In this document: piece after piece, positions 11,430 to 23,727 of the stretch
How positions within the stretch are numbered: position 1 is the stretch's first letter
How the letters are laid out: each line of letters starts with the position of its first letter
Assembly: GCA_025618425.1 (NCBI GenBank)
Contig: CM046846.1
Coordinates: 28,173,385 to 28,237,384 of the forward strand
Reading direction: 5' to 3'
DNA: 64,000 nucleotides
Origin: Heliocidaris tuberculata
Taxonomy: Eukaryota > Echinodermata > Echinoidea > Camarodonta > Echinometridae
The notes under the pieces: model-generated
What the model was told of the DNA's origin: nothing
Database searches by the model: none
What the model saw: only the letters and a program-made list of their open reading frames with translations
Translations under genes and position numbers: made by a program

Positions 11430-12455
11430 ATATTACTACGAATTAGTAGTAGTAATTAGTATTCAACTTCGGTAATCGAAGGCAATCCAATTTCACCCGA
11501 TGCTTGTGTGGTCTTCTTTCAAACAGATGCAATTATCAAAACTATCAAAAAACAGTTCTAAAGTTCTCGCTTTCCTATCTTCACGTATACACACTAAACA
11601 AAGTCTGAACAGTTATAAACCGTTACGCCACAAAAGTCGAAACAGATACACTGTCTTCTGTATAGAAACACCGTAACAAATATTCTCCACACAAAAGGGA
11701 ACGGCATCTACTTTGAAGCAATTTATTTTCCGCCCTCTTGGTTTTGAACCAAGACTCTCAAGCAGAGAGATTATAGGGGGTGAAGAAAGCAGTTTTATTA
11801 CGATTATCCTCTTCTCACTTCACTTTTTTTGCTTCAGAAGCTCGGGTCCGTATTAAAGTCACAATGGTGGAACACAAACAGTCTTCAAAGGCGAGGAATT
11901 TTGGGGTTTTAGGTGTGAAATTTCTTACAAAAATAGCGACAACTGATGCGAGGTTAGAGAGAGAAACAAGTATCAAGGGTACTGTGTGATATGAAGTAGG
12001 AGGCAGAGATAGGACCATAATTGTCAGAGAGAATTTTTCATAATCATGTTAACAGAAGAAACCGAGCTTTACATTTTCTGGTAACTTTGGTGAAATAATA
12101 TTTGTTGGAGTTCCCCAATAAAAATTAACGAAATCGGGAGAGGGAGCTACGGTATTTCATAAAGACTGGACTAATTTGATGTCAGACAATCAAAAGACAA
12201 CATTGTTTGTAACGGTGCAACACATCTGCAGTCAAGTCAAGAAATGTTAAGACAGTGACAGTTGACCATAAATATTTTGACAAGGCCATCTGTTTTCTTT
12301 TCCTGTACTGCATTCGATGAGCACGAGATATTATAAGTTCAATAGTCTTTAAAAAAATATGCACGAATATCAGCAACAGGAAATAAGGCATTGGAAACCT
12401 ACACAACCCTGTCCAACACTAATCTATTCTTTCACCTTCCATAATCCATCGATTC
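11430..12455. other. Intergenic sequence, no gene seen
   Basis: Contains a small 7-bp hairpin (cttggtt/aaccaag, 11739-11755) and short overlapping frames of about 70 codons on both strands around 11780-12018, none with recognisable content. Confidence 0.5.
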
Positions 12456-12456
12456 T

Positions 12457-12595
12457 GGGGAGCGTTTCATGAAAGGAATTTGTCGGATGTTTTATCCGAC
12501 AACTGTTATAAGCTACTGAAATCCTTGCATCTGATTGGCTGAGAGCAAATTTGTCGGATAAAATATCTGACAAGTCCTTTCATGAAACGCCCCCC
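12457..12595. mobile_element. Palindromic MITE, GGGG-AGCGTTTCATGAAAGGA ends
   Basis: The left end gggg-agcgtttcatgaaagga is mirrored at the right by tcctttcatgaaacgcccc. Inside, tttgtcggat and atccgacaa make a second inverted pair. The centre carries the block aagctactgaaatccttgc and atctgattggctgaga, which is found again in the opposite direction in the element at 48291-48438. No confident TSD. Typical non-autonomous DNA transposon of about 140 bp. Confidence 0.75.
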
Positions 12596-12599
12596 TGTC

Positions 12600-14256
12600 C
12601 TTTTGTTGTGGTTCACCGTTTTTTTCACAAATATTCAGACGACCAAGAATTCTTCATGACAAAAAAACCCTGTTGACGAGATTCGACAGGAGACCAGCAG
12701 GACGCCGGTAATGCCATGGTGTTCCTTATAGTCCAAGAAATAACTGGTACTCGACGAAACGACGAAAAGGGAAAAAAAATGATTGACAATTTCTTATCCT
12801 ATTCCATCAGCAGAAGACAGCGAAAACATTTAAGTTCGTCGGTGGGAAAAGAGAGCACTCGAAATAGAGAAACTGAAAACTGAGTTTTCTATAAAATGTG
12901 AAGCGATTTTATCAGAAATACGTCTAATCCTCCTTCTTATTTTCGAGGAGTTCGTTTTGGCTTTGATAATAAGCAGTTTTATCAAAGATATTCATCAGCT
13001 AATGGGCACGAGTGATAACAGACCTGGAACTATATTGTTTCGTTTGGACATTATAACAATTTTCAACTTTTAGCATGTTTAGATCGTTTCATCCAAAATA
13101 ATTTCTGGAACTTAAAAGTGTCGAAAAAGGTTGTTTTAATTCGTTTCTACTGCAGTCGAAAACAGATATCCATAGACATTAACTTTTGATTGCTAATCAT
13201 AATGCTATGTAAAGAAGGAGAATGAATTTTATTGTCAACTCAAATGGTACTAGACTTTCGTTTTAGAGTAGACATTTTATGAATACAATATGCAAAATGA
13301 AATTAATTTGCTTTTAGTAAGATACAAGTACCGTACATTCTGGTGATGAATGGTATTCCTTTAGATTGGTTTAAAGTGCAAAATAGATATTGTTGAAGAT
13401 TTCCATTCCTCTAAATAAAAGGTTATGCTCTGTTATGTTTGATTTATGCTTTAAAAAGAAGAAAACAATAATTATATGCTTTATCTACTATCTACTATCG
13501 GTAAGGTGGAGCAAAATGCAATTATACATAACAAAATGAGCTATGATTAATTTTATCTCTATTCGCATTCGACATGGGACGTCTTATTCCCATGGGTGAC
13601 GCTTTATCGTATGACTGTAGATCTACCCCCTGATGGGAAGATTCTAATGGGAGAAATTCATTTTCGACAGCTTGTTGGAATGATACTCGTTAAAAATTCC
13701 AAAGAAATAGGAAGGATGGGGCTGACGAGATCCAGCTGAGCTTGTGTGAAATCTGTCGGGTCTTGTCTCTAATTAGGACGGGTTATAGATGTGACAGGTT
13801 AAGGCACTTCTAAGAAATACTGTCTAGATAGTATAGTAGGCCTACGGCTACGTCGTAGGTAGATAGCGTAATGTGTTACAGGGCAAGCCCAACCTTTTTT
13901 GTCCATACGTTTCCGACCTCATCTAAGATTTAAGTATATCTGATGACTGTATCCAGCTGATAGCCCTATCAGAGCTTGAATCAGATAAAATATCAAGTAC
14001 AATGATACTTTATGTCAATTTATGTTCACAATTTTATAATACAACTTCATAATACTTGGTAACGTATATGGGACATACCTTGACTTCTCTTATAATTTAG
14101 TCCAGGTCAGCACGGCAGTCAATAATGATTATAATGAGGAAATCACTTTCGGTATGTGACATTATACATCTACAACTTGATTCACAAGTCATCATGGTCT
14201 TCATACAGTTATGGTCACTTAGTGTTTGACAAGTCTGATCACTGTCGCATGAAATA
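12600..14256. other. Intergenic sequence, no gene or repeat recognised
   Basis: AT-rich with stops in all frames. I see no inverted repeats, long homopolymers or tandem units worth naming. Confidence 0.5.
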
Positions 14257-14462
14257 TACACTGCAAAAACCAGGGTGTTAATTCAACACAATCTCGGTAT
14301 CTATATTACGCTAAACCAGATAAGTGTTAAAAACAACACCAGTTTCGAATCAAACTGGCGTTGTTTTAACACTATAAGTGGTGCTGTTTTAACACTTATC
14401 TGGTGTAGCGCAGTATCGATATCGAGATGGTGTTGAATTAACACCCTGGTTTTTGCAGTGTA
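14257..14462. mobile_element. Foldback MITE, Tc1/mariner-like, copy 1
   Basis: Terminal inverted repeats cactgcaaaaaccagggtg and the continuation ttaattcaacac-atctcg are near-perfect at both ends. Further inside, accagataagtgtt is mirrored by aacacttatctggt, so almost the whole 202-bp element folds. It is flanked on both sides by TA (14257-14258 and 14461-14462), the TSD expected for Tc1/mariner transposases. There is no coding capacity. A second copy lies at 18320-18518. Confidence 0.85.
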
Positions 14463-17400
14463 ATCTCGAGTCCACTCAATTCCACTCTTATTAGCTGCGA
14501 TCATGACAGTACTGTAATTGTAAATTAGAAGGAACTGCGACTTCTGAATTATCAATTTATTATTAATGGTATGAGCTAATGGGCTAAAGCCTGCAATTAC
14601 CTCTGCTGTAGCTGCTGACTATAAGTTTTGTTATTTCTTATAATATGAATATTCATCTTACTTCTTCGTCTCGGTCCCACTTCAATCTTCTTCTTCTTCT
14701 TCTTTCTTCTTTAATAATCTTCAAAGGGCTATGCAGCCTATCACGAAGATGAAACTTAACTTGTGTGCACGTTATGAGGAGGAGTGTAGGGTATTTTCAA
14801 TCTGGCCAACTTTGACTACCAGCCTAAACACACGGTAGCCTGTTATTTAATAATAGCGTAATTGTTCACCTAAATGATAATGGCGAATGCATTTACAGGA
14901 ATCATCATCACTTCTCTGTACATTATAGTATATTGCTGGGAAAAAAGCCGTATCGCACTATTATCAGGAGCCAAGACCATTTATTTTAAAAAGGGCCTTG
15001 TCATAAGATGCAATGCATTCCAGTGACTGAACCAGACGAATAAGAATTTCTGATGTGAACAATAAATACTATACCCAAACTCAAACAACATATTACACTA
15101 AGCAGGCGATGTTATCATTGTTGTGCAATAAAAATCCATATTCCATACACACCTGCAACTTTTCTGTTTATACATTTCCACAATATGCTGATTGGTTCCT
15201 CTTGGTTCCACGAATATGAAACATCATTCCCTCCCGGTGTACAGTTCAGCTCCACATCTTGTTAAAAATCCACGAGTGCTGGTCACAAACAACTGCCAAC
15301 AACTGCCATTCGAAACTAAACAACCCTCCGATAACTCGCAGAACTCACATCAGAGCAATGCGATCTATTGTCATCGTGTAGTCCCACTCATAGTATACAA
15401 TGTATATAAGTGCGTCTGGGGGTTATATTACCGCACACTCATTTATCGATCCACTTGGCTACATTATCATTAGTAACCTCTTCAGCCGTGACTTCAGTCC
15501 TCGCCTAAGGGTATTGATCGGTGAAAAGGGGGTTCATCCTATTTTCTCCCGACCCGAAACAAAGTAGGCGTCGCATGAATTGCTCTCTGTACATACTGTT
15601 CAAACCAATGTTGCAATAAGGGACTCATGATAGCCCATTTACAGTTTTCTTCCAGTGTGTGAGATGGGGGTTGGAGGATCGATAAAGGGGGGTCGGGGAA
15701 GACTTGATTGACTGTTTTATCCGGGAGCATTCCGTAGATTGAATTGGGTATTATCATGAGTTGGGAATGTATCTGAAGATTGACATCTCGACAAAAATGG
15801 TTGTGAAAATCGAAAGGAGGGGGGTATTTTCGTGGGATTTAATGGAAGTTATATTGAGCTGAAATTTGTGAAACTGCACGAACAATATAGTAATCACAGG
15901 TGTAATGAAAGAACTGTGTAGGTTACTATAATTATAAGATTACTGTCAAGAGATACATGCTTGTGAATTAAAAGGCCTTTAGCAGGAGGATACGGAGGAG
16001 GGGAAGGAGGTTATCACATTTTACTCGTTCTTTTTTTTGGGGGGTGGTTTTGTTTTTTTGTTGTTTTTTTTGTTGTTTTGTTTTTTTGTTTTGTTTTGTT
16101 TTTTACCGTTCTGCACTTCTCCACCCTCCTCCCACGTGCAAGGTCTCATAACTGATGTGCCGCATGTAGGTAAAGTGCAAATTTTGATACTCCTGACACT
16201 GGTAATCCTTATACGAACAACACTTTGTGATTTTTGTATTCACAAACAATATAATAAACTCAAAACTAAAATAGCGGTAAAGTAAATCATTTCTAGATCT
16301 TTTGGAACTCTAACGAGCTGACGCTTATTTTCATAACCCCTTCCCAATCCTTAGTCTGAAATGGTTCATCATTTTACAGAGTAAATTAAATAGACCTATC
16401 AAATTAACAATGTGTTTCCGCTAAAACGCGCTGAAATATTAATAATTAAATAAAGATTTCAAAATTATATTATTGAAGTAACATGCGCAAAGTCGAATCA
16501 TTTCCAATGCACCCCATCCCCACAGTATACATAATGCATGGTGTGTTTTACAGAGTAAATACACCTATCAAATTTACGTACAATGAATGTATCACTACCC
16601 TCTGCAAACAGATGCCCGCCCTGCATCCTTATTTCTGCCCCATCTTTTGGGCGGGAAAAACGGATGAATCCTTTTCGATCTCAGAACACACTATCGTTTG
16701 ATTGATGGTACTTTTATTAAACCATGCCCTGACAACCTCGCACAATCACTGAGCAAACGAAACACTGGTCGTCTCCTCAGCCGGAAATTCCCCGAGCGAA
16801 GATGTATGACTTTCGTTCGAGTGTGTGCGATCCGACGGCGGTGTTGACTCGCTTTTATTGAGGTGATTACGGCTACTAGTGCATCCATTTTTCTGTTTGC
16901 TTTATGAGGTGAGCTGGAAGATTTTTTTTCTTCTCCAATCTGTACACAAAATCTCGAGTGAGACACAGATTCGACAGAGACTAGGCATAAACTAAATCAC
17001 TTTTAACATGTCTACAAGGAAAAGAAACCGCCTTTTCTTCTCAGCTCTCTAAGGGTGCTCACATGGTAACCATGGAAACAGTGGGATGCATCCATATCAA
17101 ATATACGTTTACATGGTTTAATGTTGCGTGACAAATTTGTTTGTGTGAGTGAAAATATGTGCACATAGTATGCTGAGAGTCAGAAGGGCGTTAAGTCAAT
17201 GATTGGGAAATATTCAACGCCTTTCTTGCTCTCTCAGCGGAGTTGTAAATATTGAACAAGGAACATACATGTAGGATTTGATCCTTGTGAAAACTGTAGT
17301 CTGTAGTATAGTGACAGACGTAAATCTCTTTCTCCATCAAGGCTGGACACACCAAACATCAAGTTTATAAATCTTAATGTGTCTCTGCTGCTACAAATTA

Positions 17401-18317
17401 TGTTTACCCAAATTTTACCCGACACAGCAACAACTATGGTTGAATTTACATGACCTGGTTATCACTAAAAATCTCAAAGTTTGATGATTTATTATCGGAA
17501 TTGTGGATGGAATTTCAAAATACAGAGCCTGCGTATACACCATGATCGAACTTACTTCCAAAGTATAATCCAGACTCTATAAGGGAACATCGCTCTACAT
17601 AAAAGTCCTGCTTATTGCCAAGAGCTCCACAAAACTTATTAAACAATAAAATCGGATAAAATTCCTTCCAAGTTCACCAACATCATTCCCAAATGAATGA
17701 TTTAATGAAGTGCAGCACTCTGTGCAAACATTGCCCGGCAGACGATAGCAAAATTGTGGAGAGGGCAGGTTCCGTTCTGTGAACAATCTTGCCAATGATC
17801 TGGCGCCAAAACTGACATTCGTGTAAGCAACGGAATCTTGGGAATCCTTTTAAAGACACCTTATAGATCTCTCTACCACGAGGACATGGCTGATAACTCG
17901 TAAACTGGCAACCTTTCTGGACTTGTTTTGATGTCTGGATAACAATTTTATTATCCTCGGACGAATATAGTTAGTTACGTGTTTAGTTAATGTTCTAAAC
18001 ACAGTCATGATTTTGGTGCATAGTATGAACATTTTAAAATGACATATTTGTTAGGAAAATATTTTATGTGTCTAATTTATATTGATCATTAATCATTTCA
18101 TAATATTTTAGCTCTTTATCAATTCTAGCTAAACATACGACTACACGAGGTCGACTTTTAAAAAAAATCTTCATTTTACTTTGAATTATGTTTTCGTGTG
18201 ATTATTATTTGTTTGCATTTACAGATTAGTTGTCTTCTATAAAATATCTTTACATAATAAGTAGTATCAGTGGAACGATCGAAGTTGTCTAATTGATGCT
18301 TACGTTTACCAGAGTGC
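14463..18317. other. Intergenic sequence with minor simple repeats
   Basis: A (CTT)n tract lies at 14687-14711 and a T/G-rich tract at 16031-16104. A short direct repeat (ttttacagagtaaat followed by acctatcaaat) occurs at 16372-16405 and 16547-16576. Small frames of 60-90 codons on both strands have no recognisable content. Confidence 0.5.
16031..16104 (+). repeat. T-rich/(TTTTG)n low-complexity tract
   Basis: Runs of T interrupted by single or grouped G over about 74 bp, including a GGGGGG block at 16039-16044. Confidence 0.9.
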
Positions 18318-18520
18318 TACTGCAAAAACCAGGGTGTTAATTCAACACCATCTCGGTATATATATTATTGGGCTACACCAGATAAGTGTTAAAAACAACA
18401 CCAGTTTCGAATCAAACTTGTGTTGTTTTAACACTAACTGGTGTTGTTTTAATACTTATCTGGTGTAGCCCAATATTGATACCGAGATGGTGTTGAATTA
18501 ACACCCTGGTTTTTGCAGTA
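18318..18520. mobile_element. Foldback MITE, Tc1/mariner-like, copy 2
   Basis: Same family as 14257-14462: ends ctgcaaaaaccagggtg/caccctggtttttgcag, the same ttaattcaacaccatctcgg block, and the same internal accagataagtgtt arms. TA dinucleotides flank both ends (18318-18319, 18519-18520). The two copies differ at scattered bases and in the loop, so both have aged since insertion. Confidence 0.85.
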
Positions 18521-18744
18521 TAAAAGGTTTTTTTAATCTTCATAATTATGTTAACATCTTCCATTTTATTTATACATGAAATGGACACATAATAACAAAC
18601 CTTTATGAATAGTTTAGACCTTTAGAGGCTAGTCAGCAATCCTGAACTGAGAGTAGGACCATTCCATTCATCACCACATCCTGTGAAAACTGAAATAAGA
18701 TTAAAGAAAGAATGAATACGAATTTTTCAAAAACAAACTATGGC

Positions 18745-19135
18745 AATATCCCACAATTTGTGGTTTTTCACAATAACTTGATGCATCGTCCGAACAAAAT
18801 ATACCACAAACATGAGCAAAGAGGATGTAAGTTTTGCACTACTTGTGCCCATTTCTGTTTCATAACCAGAAATTTCAAAATGAAAATAGGCATTAAAATA
18901 CTTCAGTCGGCAACAAAATTATTGACAAAATGAAAATGAAAGTTTCCCCATGATAATTAGCGATTTGCCCATTCTTTATTTTTTTATTTAGGTAATTTCA
19001 TTTCATGTACATGGATTTTTCGCTGAAATAGTATAGTTGTTAAAGAACAATAAAAATACATGTATTGCCAATTTGAAGAAGAAAAGGTGATTCACTTAGC
19101 CCGGAGGAAAAAAAAATCCCTGTCATTACTGTCCG
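18745..19135 (+). repeat. Diverged relative of the piggyBac-like MITE at 47 kb
   Basis: It aligns colinearly with 47041-47430. Shared landmarks are ccaca-tttgtggttt, tcacaataactt, aatttcaaaa in the middle, tttgaagaa-gaaa-gtgat and ccctgtcat near the end. The TTAACCC-type ends are no longer visible, so it is either an old copy or a related element that lost its termini. A frame of 73 codons within it is not meaningful. Confidence 0.5.
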
Positions 19136-19399
19136 GCAATGGGGCAATTAGGGAGATGAATAACGATAAAATCCTGCATGTCGTGATGTATGGCCTTTGA
19201 TCTATCCCATTATAAGCGGCGACCGCGGAATGGATCTATAAATGACCCATTACTGAAAAGCATCAGTAACAAAATACGTGTACACATGTGATAATGATGA
19301 TACTGGTAATTATATTAAATGGTTGGCATCTCTGCACGCTTTATGGTCGCGACCCCACCTCCCAACAGAGGAGACTGCTACAATTAAACAGTTGCCATT

Positions 19400-19812
19400 A
19401 ACAGTTAAGGAGAAAGTGGAGTTCTGCATGATAAAGATGAAAAATAGTTTGTGAGCTTTCTCATTCTTTTTATGGTAGTTTGGAAGGATATCACAGAGGA
19501 AATATGTCCTCTGAAAAGGATTACTCTTCAAATGCCCTCATTGCATGTTCGAAGTATGACAACAAATAGCTGAAGAGTCTGGACTAAACATTCATGCCAC
19601 ATGAATGCTGTAGTCCCATATACACATTTCTGTGTGCAGTACATATGACATTCATGAGTCAATTTCTTATCATTCTGATGATTCTAAAACCTCACAGTAC
19701 GGTATACACCAATTCCTATGTCCTCCAAAACTAATCTTTCCCACCTATACATCCAGACAGTTTGTAATCCCTTGACCTGAACTCAACTGTATCTTTAATG
19801 ATTACGTGAGCC
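19400..19812 (+). repeat. Dispersed repeat family R400, copy 1
   Basis: Colinear with 29155-29575 over about 410 bp. Shared blocks: tttgtgagct-ctcattc, tagtttggaag, ggattgctcttcaaatgcc, agatagctgaag, acattcatgccacatg, agtcccatatac-catttctgt, gtcaatttcttatcattttgat, acctcacagtatacacca, gaactcaactttatcttta. No terminal inverted repeats were found, so the class is unknown. Confidence 0.65.
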
Positions 19813-19814
19813 TC

Positions 19815-21217
19815 GAGTTTTTATCACTATAAGGTCGTAACAGAATATATTTGCCGTTCATGGAGGATGCACTCTTCCGCTGCTAATGAATAATTAATCA
19901 AGGTAATAAAGGCGAGTGCCACTTCGCCAGCCAATCAGAGGGCTTAAAAGCATTACTGTGGCGCCAAACAGACCTCTGCTAAAATTTTGTCAGACACTAA
20001 CGAGTGGATACCGTAGCCACTGGTGGAGGCAAGTGTCGTCTTTATAACAAGGTATGCGTTGGAACCAGTGAGACTCTTTTTTGACTGGTAATCAAGGGAT
20101 CCAGAAAATTCCTTTTTAGCGGTAGTTACGCAGAGTAATTTTAGGAGAATCATGGTGGCAGCTATTTTTCGACAAAAGATAGTGCATTCATTAAATCAAG
20201 TTGTTCTTCCTTTACCATGTTTACAAAGTATGAACCGAACATACACGAGGCTGTTGTAGCTCACATCTTAATACTTTTTATAAAAGCTCATGTATAGTAA
20301 TGGTAGCAAAAAGGAAATTGGAAAGAAACGTGGAAAATATAGTCTCATGTTTTTCTCCTTGTATCAAAAGATGTTTGTAAGAGATCTTTTGGTATGAATC
20401 CATCTATGATTTCTTGTGAATTTCAGTGTAAATATCTGTATAAGGAAAGCTCGATCACTGACATATGCTAGAACCTTTCCACCCCACAGCTCCCCGCAAA
20501 GCAATCTTGGGGCTTCGCATAGAGACAGCATGTGTGTCACTGTGTGTAGCTACTCTTTGGTTTTACACGTGTGTGTATAGTACATGCTGCCTCTGTTGGG
20601 AGTTTACTGCCTGTCCCGGCATATAAATTAGTTTTTGCCTCTTATCTGTTTAATATTAAACTTTAGGAGGCGAAATCTTTACAGAGTCTTAGTAATGCTA
20701 GTATCTTGCTATTTATCAACAAAAAATCGAAGAAACCTGACGAAAAGTTTTCGAGGGCTTACCATAATTCTACATTACTTTTAAATGCAAAATACATGCA
20801 TGGCTTCTTGTTCTTCATGATTTTTAGTCCTCTTGTCATTAATTCAGCCAATTTGAATGTTTTGCAATGTTATCACATAGGTTAATTATTTGAAAACCAA
20901 TGACATATAGCATGCAGCAACATAACAATGCCATGACCACATGGAGACTTTCTTTGTGTGTTCTTTTCCAGAATATATCGACTACCCCCCCCCCGCCCCC
21001 GTCGACCCCTGCATCTCAAATGAAATGTTAGATCCGAGTTGCAATCTGATACCTCCAATACTGTAGCAAATCGAGCAGCATAAATATTTTCAGTCGCTTC
21101 TGAAAGGAACGGTCCCGAGGCTTCAAACTGGGAAGAGCTGAAATGTAAATAGAAAGAGGGGCTTTTCTGTTCCTCTCAACGGTTTGGTTCCTTCCCCCTG
21201 ATCGCATTCTTTACATT
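19815..21217. other. Intergenic sequence, possible CCAAT/TATA-like island at 19930
   Basis: At 19926-19950 the sequence ccaatcagagggcttaaaag resembles a CCAAT box followed by a TATA-like motif, but no supported gene lies downstream. Poly-C at 20985-20994. The rest shows nothing recognisable. Confidence 0.4.
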
Positions 21218-21451
21218 CAGGGGCGTAGCTAGACCATTTTGATTATGGGGGGGGGGGGGGGTTGTTGGACTAAATTTGCCAACAACGTAGCTAGAAATTT
21301 TCAAACGTGCAACAAAAAAAGTAATTGAATTTTTAGATTTGACGACAGCTTGTATTTTTTTTTTCGACTTTACCGACAGAAAAATTACAATTAGGAGAGT
21401 GGGATGTTGTCTCACCCCATCTCCCCCTCTAGTGTTGCCCCTGTTAGCATT
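21210..21451. mobile_element. hAT-like MITE with poly-G, degraded TSD
   Basis: The left end CAGGGGCGTAGCTAGACC at 21218 and the right end GTGTTGCCCCTG ending at 21443 are partly inverted (8 of the outer 12 bases). The flanking octamers TTTACATT (21210-21217) and TTAGCATT (21444-21451) match at 6 of 8 positions, as expected for an aged 8-bp hAT duplication. A 15-base G run lies just inside the left end. 226 bp, non-coding. Confidence 0.6.
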
Positions 21452-21835
21452 ACAGGCTACCCCGGGTTCAAGCGTATGTTCAAGATGTACTTGTACTCCA
21501 GAAGTGTTGCCAATGAGAGGTGCTTATTCTCTTGCGACAAACGCGGTATGCCTTTGTGAATATTTCTTTCTCTGGATAAATATTTATCACGATGTGCACA
21601 AAAATATCAACAACGAGTCATCATAAGTATTGTTTGTCTATCAACCTCTTCACGACAGTGAATGATATTGTACTCCCATCTGTACCTTGTTATCTTTCTT
21701 ATTTCAACCCACAACTTCACCTCTCCCTAAACATGATTGTAAAACGCATATTTTCAAGTCCATTTGTAAAATGCTTTTCGTTCTTTGATTAAGTACCAGT
21801 GTCGTCACATCCAATGTGTGGGATGATTTTAAAAC

Positions 21836-22085
21836 ACATTGGGTGATTTCAAGTTCGGTGTTGAAAGCTGGTGTTGGTGTTGGGGCAAAACTAGCACCAG
21901 CCACAACACCGAACCTGAAATCAAGCTGGTGCTGGGATTGACTTCACTAGGTGTTGAGCTATAAATAATGTGATTGGTATTATTTTTATAAACCCAAATT
22001 CGGTGTTGGGGCTAGAATCAGCAGCCCAATTCACGCTCTCAACACCAACACCAACACCAACACCGAACTTGAAATCACCCAATGT
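21836..22085. mobile_element. Foldback MITE with (GGTGTT)-type subterminal repeats
   Basis: Terminal inverted repeats of about 28 bp begin acattgggtgatttcaagtt at the left and end aacttgaaatcacccaatgt at the right, and are perfect over that stretch. Next to them are GGTGTTGGTGTTGG and its complement. A third copy of the caacaccgaac-tgaaatca motif sits internally at about 21904-21923. No clear TSD. 250 bp, non-coding. Confidence 0.75.
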
Positions 22086-22183
22086 ACTCATAATGACTCC
22101 CTCATTCTCCCCTTCCTCATCAGTATCATCCGTCTCCCTTCATCCTCCTCCTAATCAGCGTCATCACCATTTTCAACATCACT

Positions 22184-22244
22184 ATCATCATCAGCAGCAG
22201 CATCATCAGCATCATCAGCATCATCATCATTGTCATCATCAACA

Positions 22245-22279
<35 letters not shown>

Positions 22280-22324
22280 TCATCAGCATCATCAGCATCA
22301 TCGTCATTGTCATCATCAACACAC

Positions 22325-22364
<40 letters not shown>

Positions 22365-22406
22365 GTCATCATCAACACCACCATCATCATCATTATCATC
22401 ATCACC
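22184..22406 (+). repeat. (CAT)n/(CAG)n trinucleotide array
   Basis: About 220 bp of CAT units with interspersed CAG blocks and a larger period: the block with aacacaccatcatcatc occurs at about 22240 and about 22316, so part of the array was itself duplicated. It yields long His, Ser, Ile or Gln frames in the three frames, none of which is a gene. Confidence 0.95.
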
Positions 22407-23727
22407 GATCGTTATCTCTTCCTTTGTTTAGTTTGATATTCAGAAATTCTCAAAGCTAGTCATCCTCATAGTCAGTATTCTGACATTCTCTTCGTATCAT
22501 CATCTCATCAAATTAATCAACGTTACTCCAACAAGAAAAGAAACAAAGATCATGAATTAAAATCTGGCCAAATACGGGTGAAATAGGGAAGGGGCGGGGC
22601 ATACTTGCAAATGATTTTAGTCCGATGAAACGACTATCGGTGATTTATTGAGATCAAGTCAGAGAGGTCATGTTCAATGATGAGCCGTGGAAGCCGGGAG
22701 AAATTGTTCTCATAATTGGAAAATGCCATCGGATTGTGACTGGATTTATTTGTCAACGTATATATTAACGTTTAATTATTAAAGAAAAACGTTGAGTACT
22801 GGTCACGCAACTGGCAATCGTCTGGAAGTTATTCTGGATAGTAGATTATGTTGTAAACAGGAAGAAATATGTTCGGAATCACCATAATTACACAAATATG
22901 ACTAAATTTCGCTGCAAATCTTACACAATGAAAAACACAGGGCACAGATATGGATACATGGGACTGTATGCATCAGAAATGGCCAACAGTTTGTAAAATA
23001 ATTCTAGTCATATTTGAAAAATAGGAGTACTTCAAGAGTAATCCTATTATGGGACATGACTACTATGATATTCTCCCCAATGGGAATAAAAAGAATGAGA
23101 AGCTCACAGGTGATTTATCACCTTAACAAGAACGCAACATTGTCTTTAACATGTTTAAGTAGGGTCTACATACAATGACTAAGAATATTATAGATGAGCA
23201 TATGTCGCTAATATGAAATGATGCCATCAACAGTCCGAAAAATTGCGGGGGAACAAAGATAATTAATGAGGCCGATAATAATCATTGCCGGATCGTGAAT
23301 GATATGTGACTTCACGCTCTTAACATAGTTCACTATAATTCATATATTGAACAATTTTTCATGAGCTGAGGGAACAGAACATCATATCGACGGCCTACTT
23401 TTTTTTCTGTTAGAAAAATAAATGTTACGTACACGACGGGCGTATACAGATCTCTATCTGATTCCAGTCTTGCAATGACATATGCCTGAAAAGTAGGTAC
23501 ATTTCTTAAGCGTTCATATTTCTGTACTAATTCAAAGGCAATATAAGATAATCTATATCAAATTTACAGAATGGCACAGCTTTCCCAGAAGGTTTATTTT
23601 TATTCAATATCGGAAATTCTTGCACTGTTCATCAAGTGGTCAACATAAACGGCGAAATTAATGAATGGTAAAATGCAAAACTGAATGGAGACCTTCCGCT
23701 ATAAACTGGCGACTGTGTGGTGGTTAA
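22407..23727. other. Intergenic sequence, nothing recognised
   Basis: AT-rich with no frame above about 60 codons, no tandem or inverted repeats seen. Confidence 0.5.

Noticed and set aside
19926..19950. CCAAT plus TATA-like promoter
   Set aside because: The motif order is suggestive, but no transcript-like frame or start region follows, so it is only mentioned in the regional entry.
22000..22436. Long Ser-, His-, Ile- or Gln-rich frames
   Set aside because: They read through the (CAT)n/(CAG)n array in all three frames; composition alone explains them.
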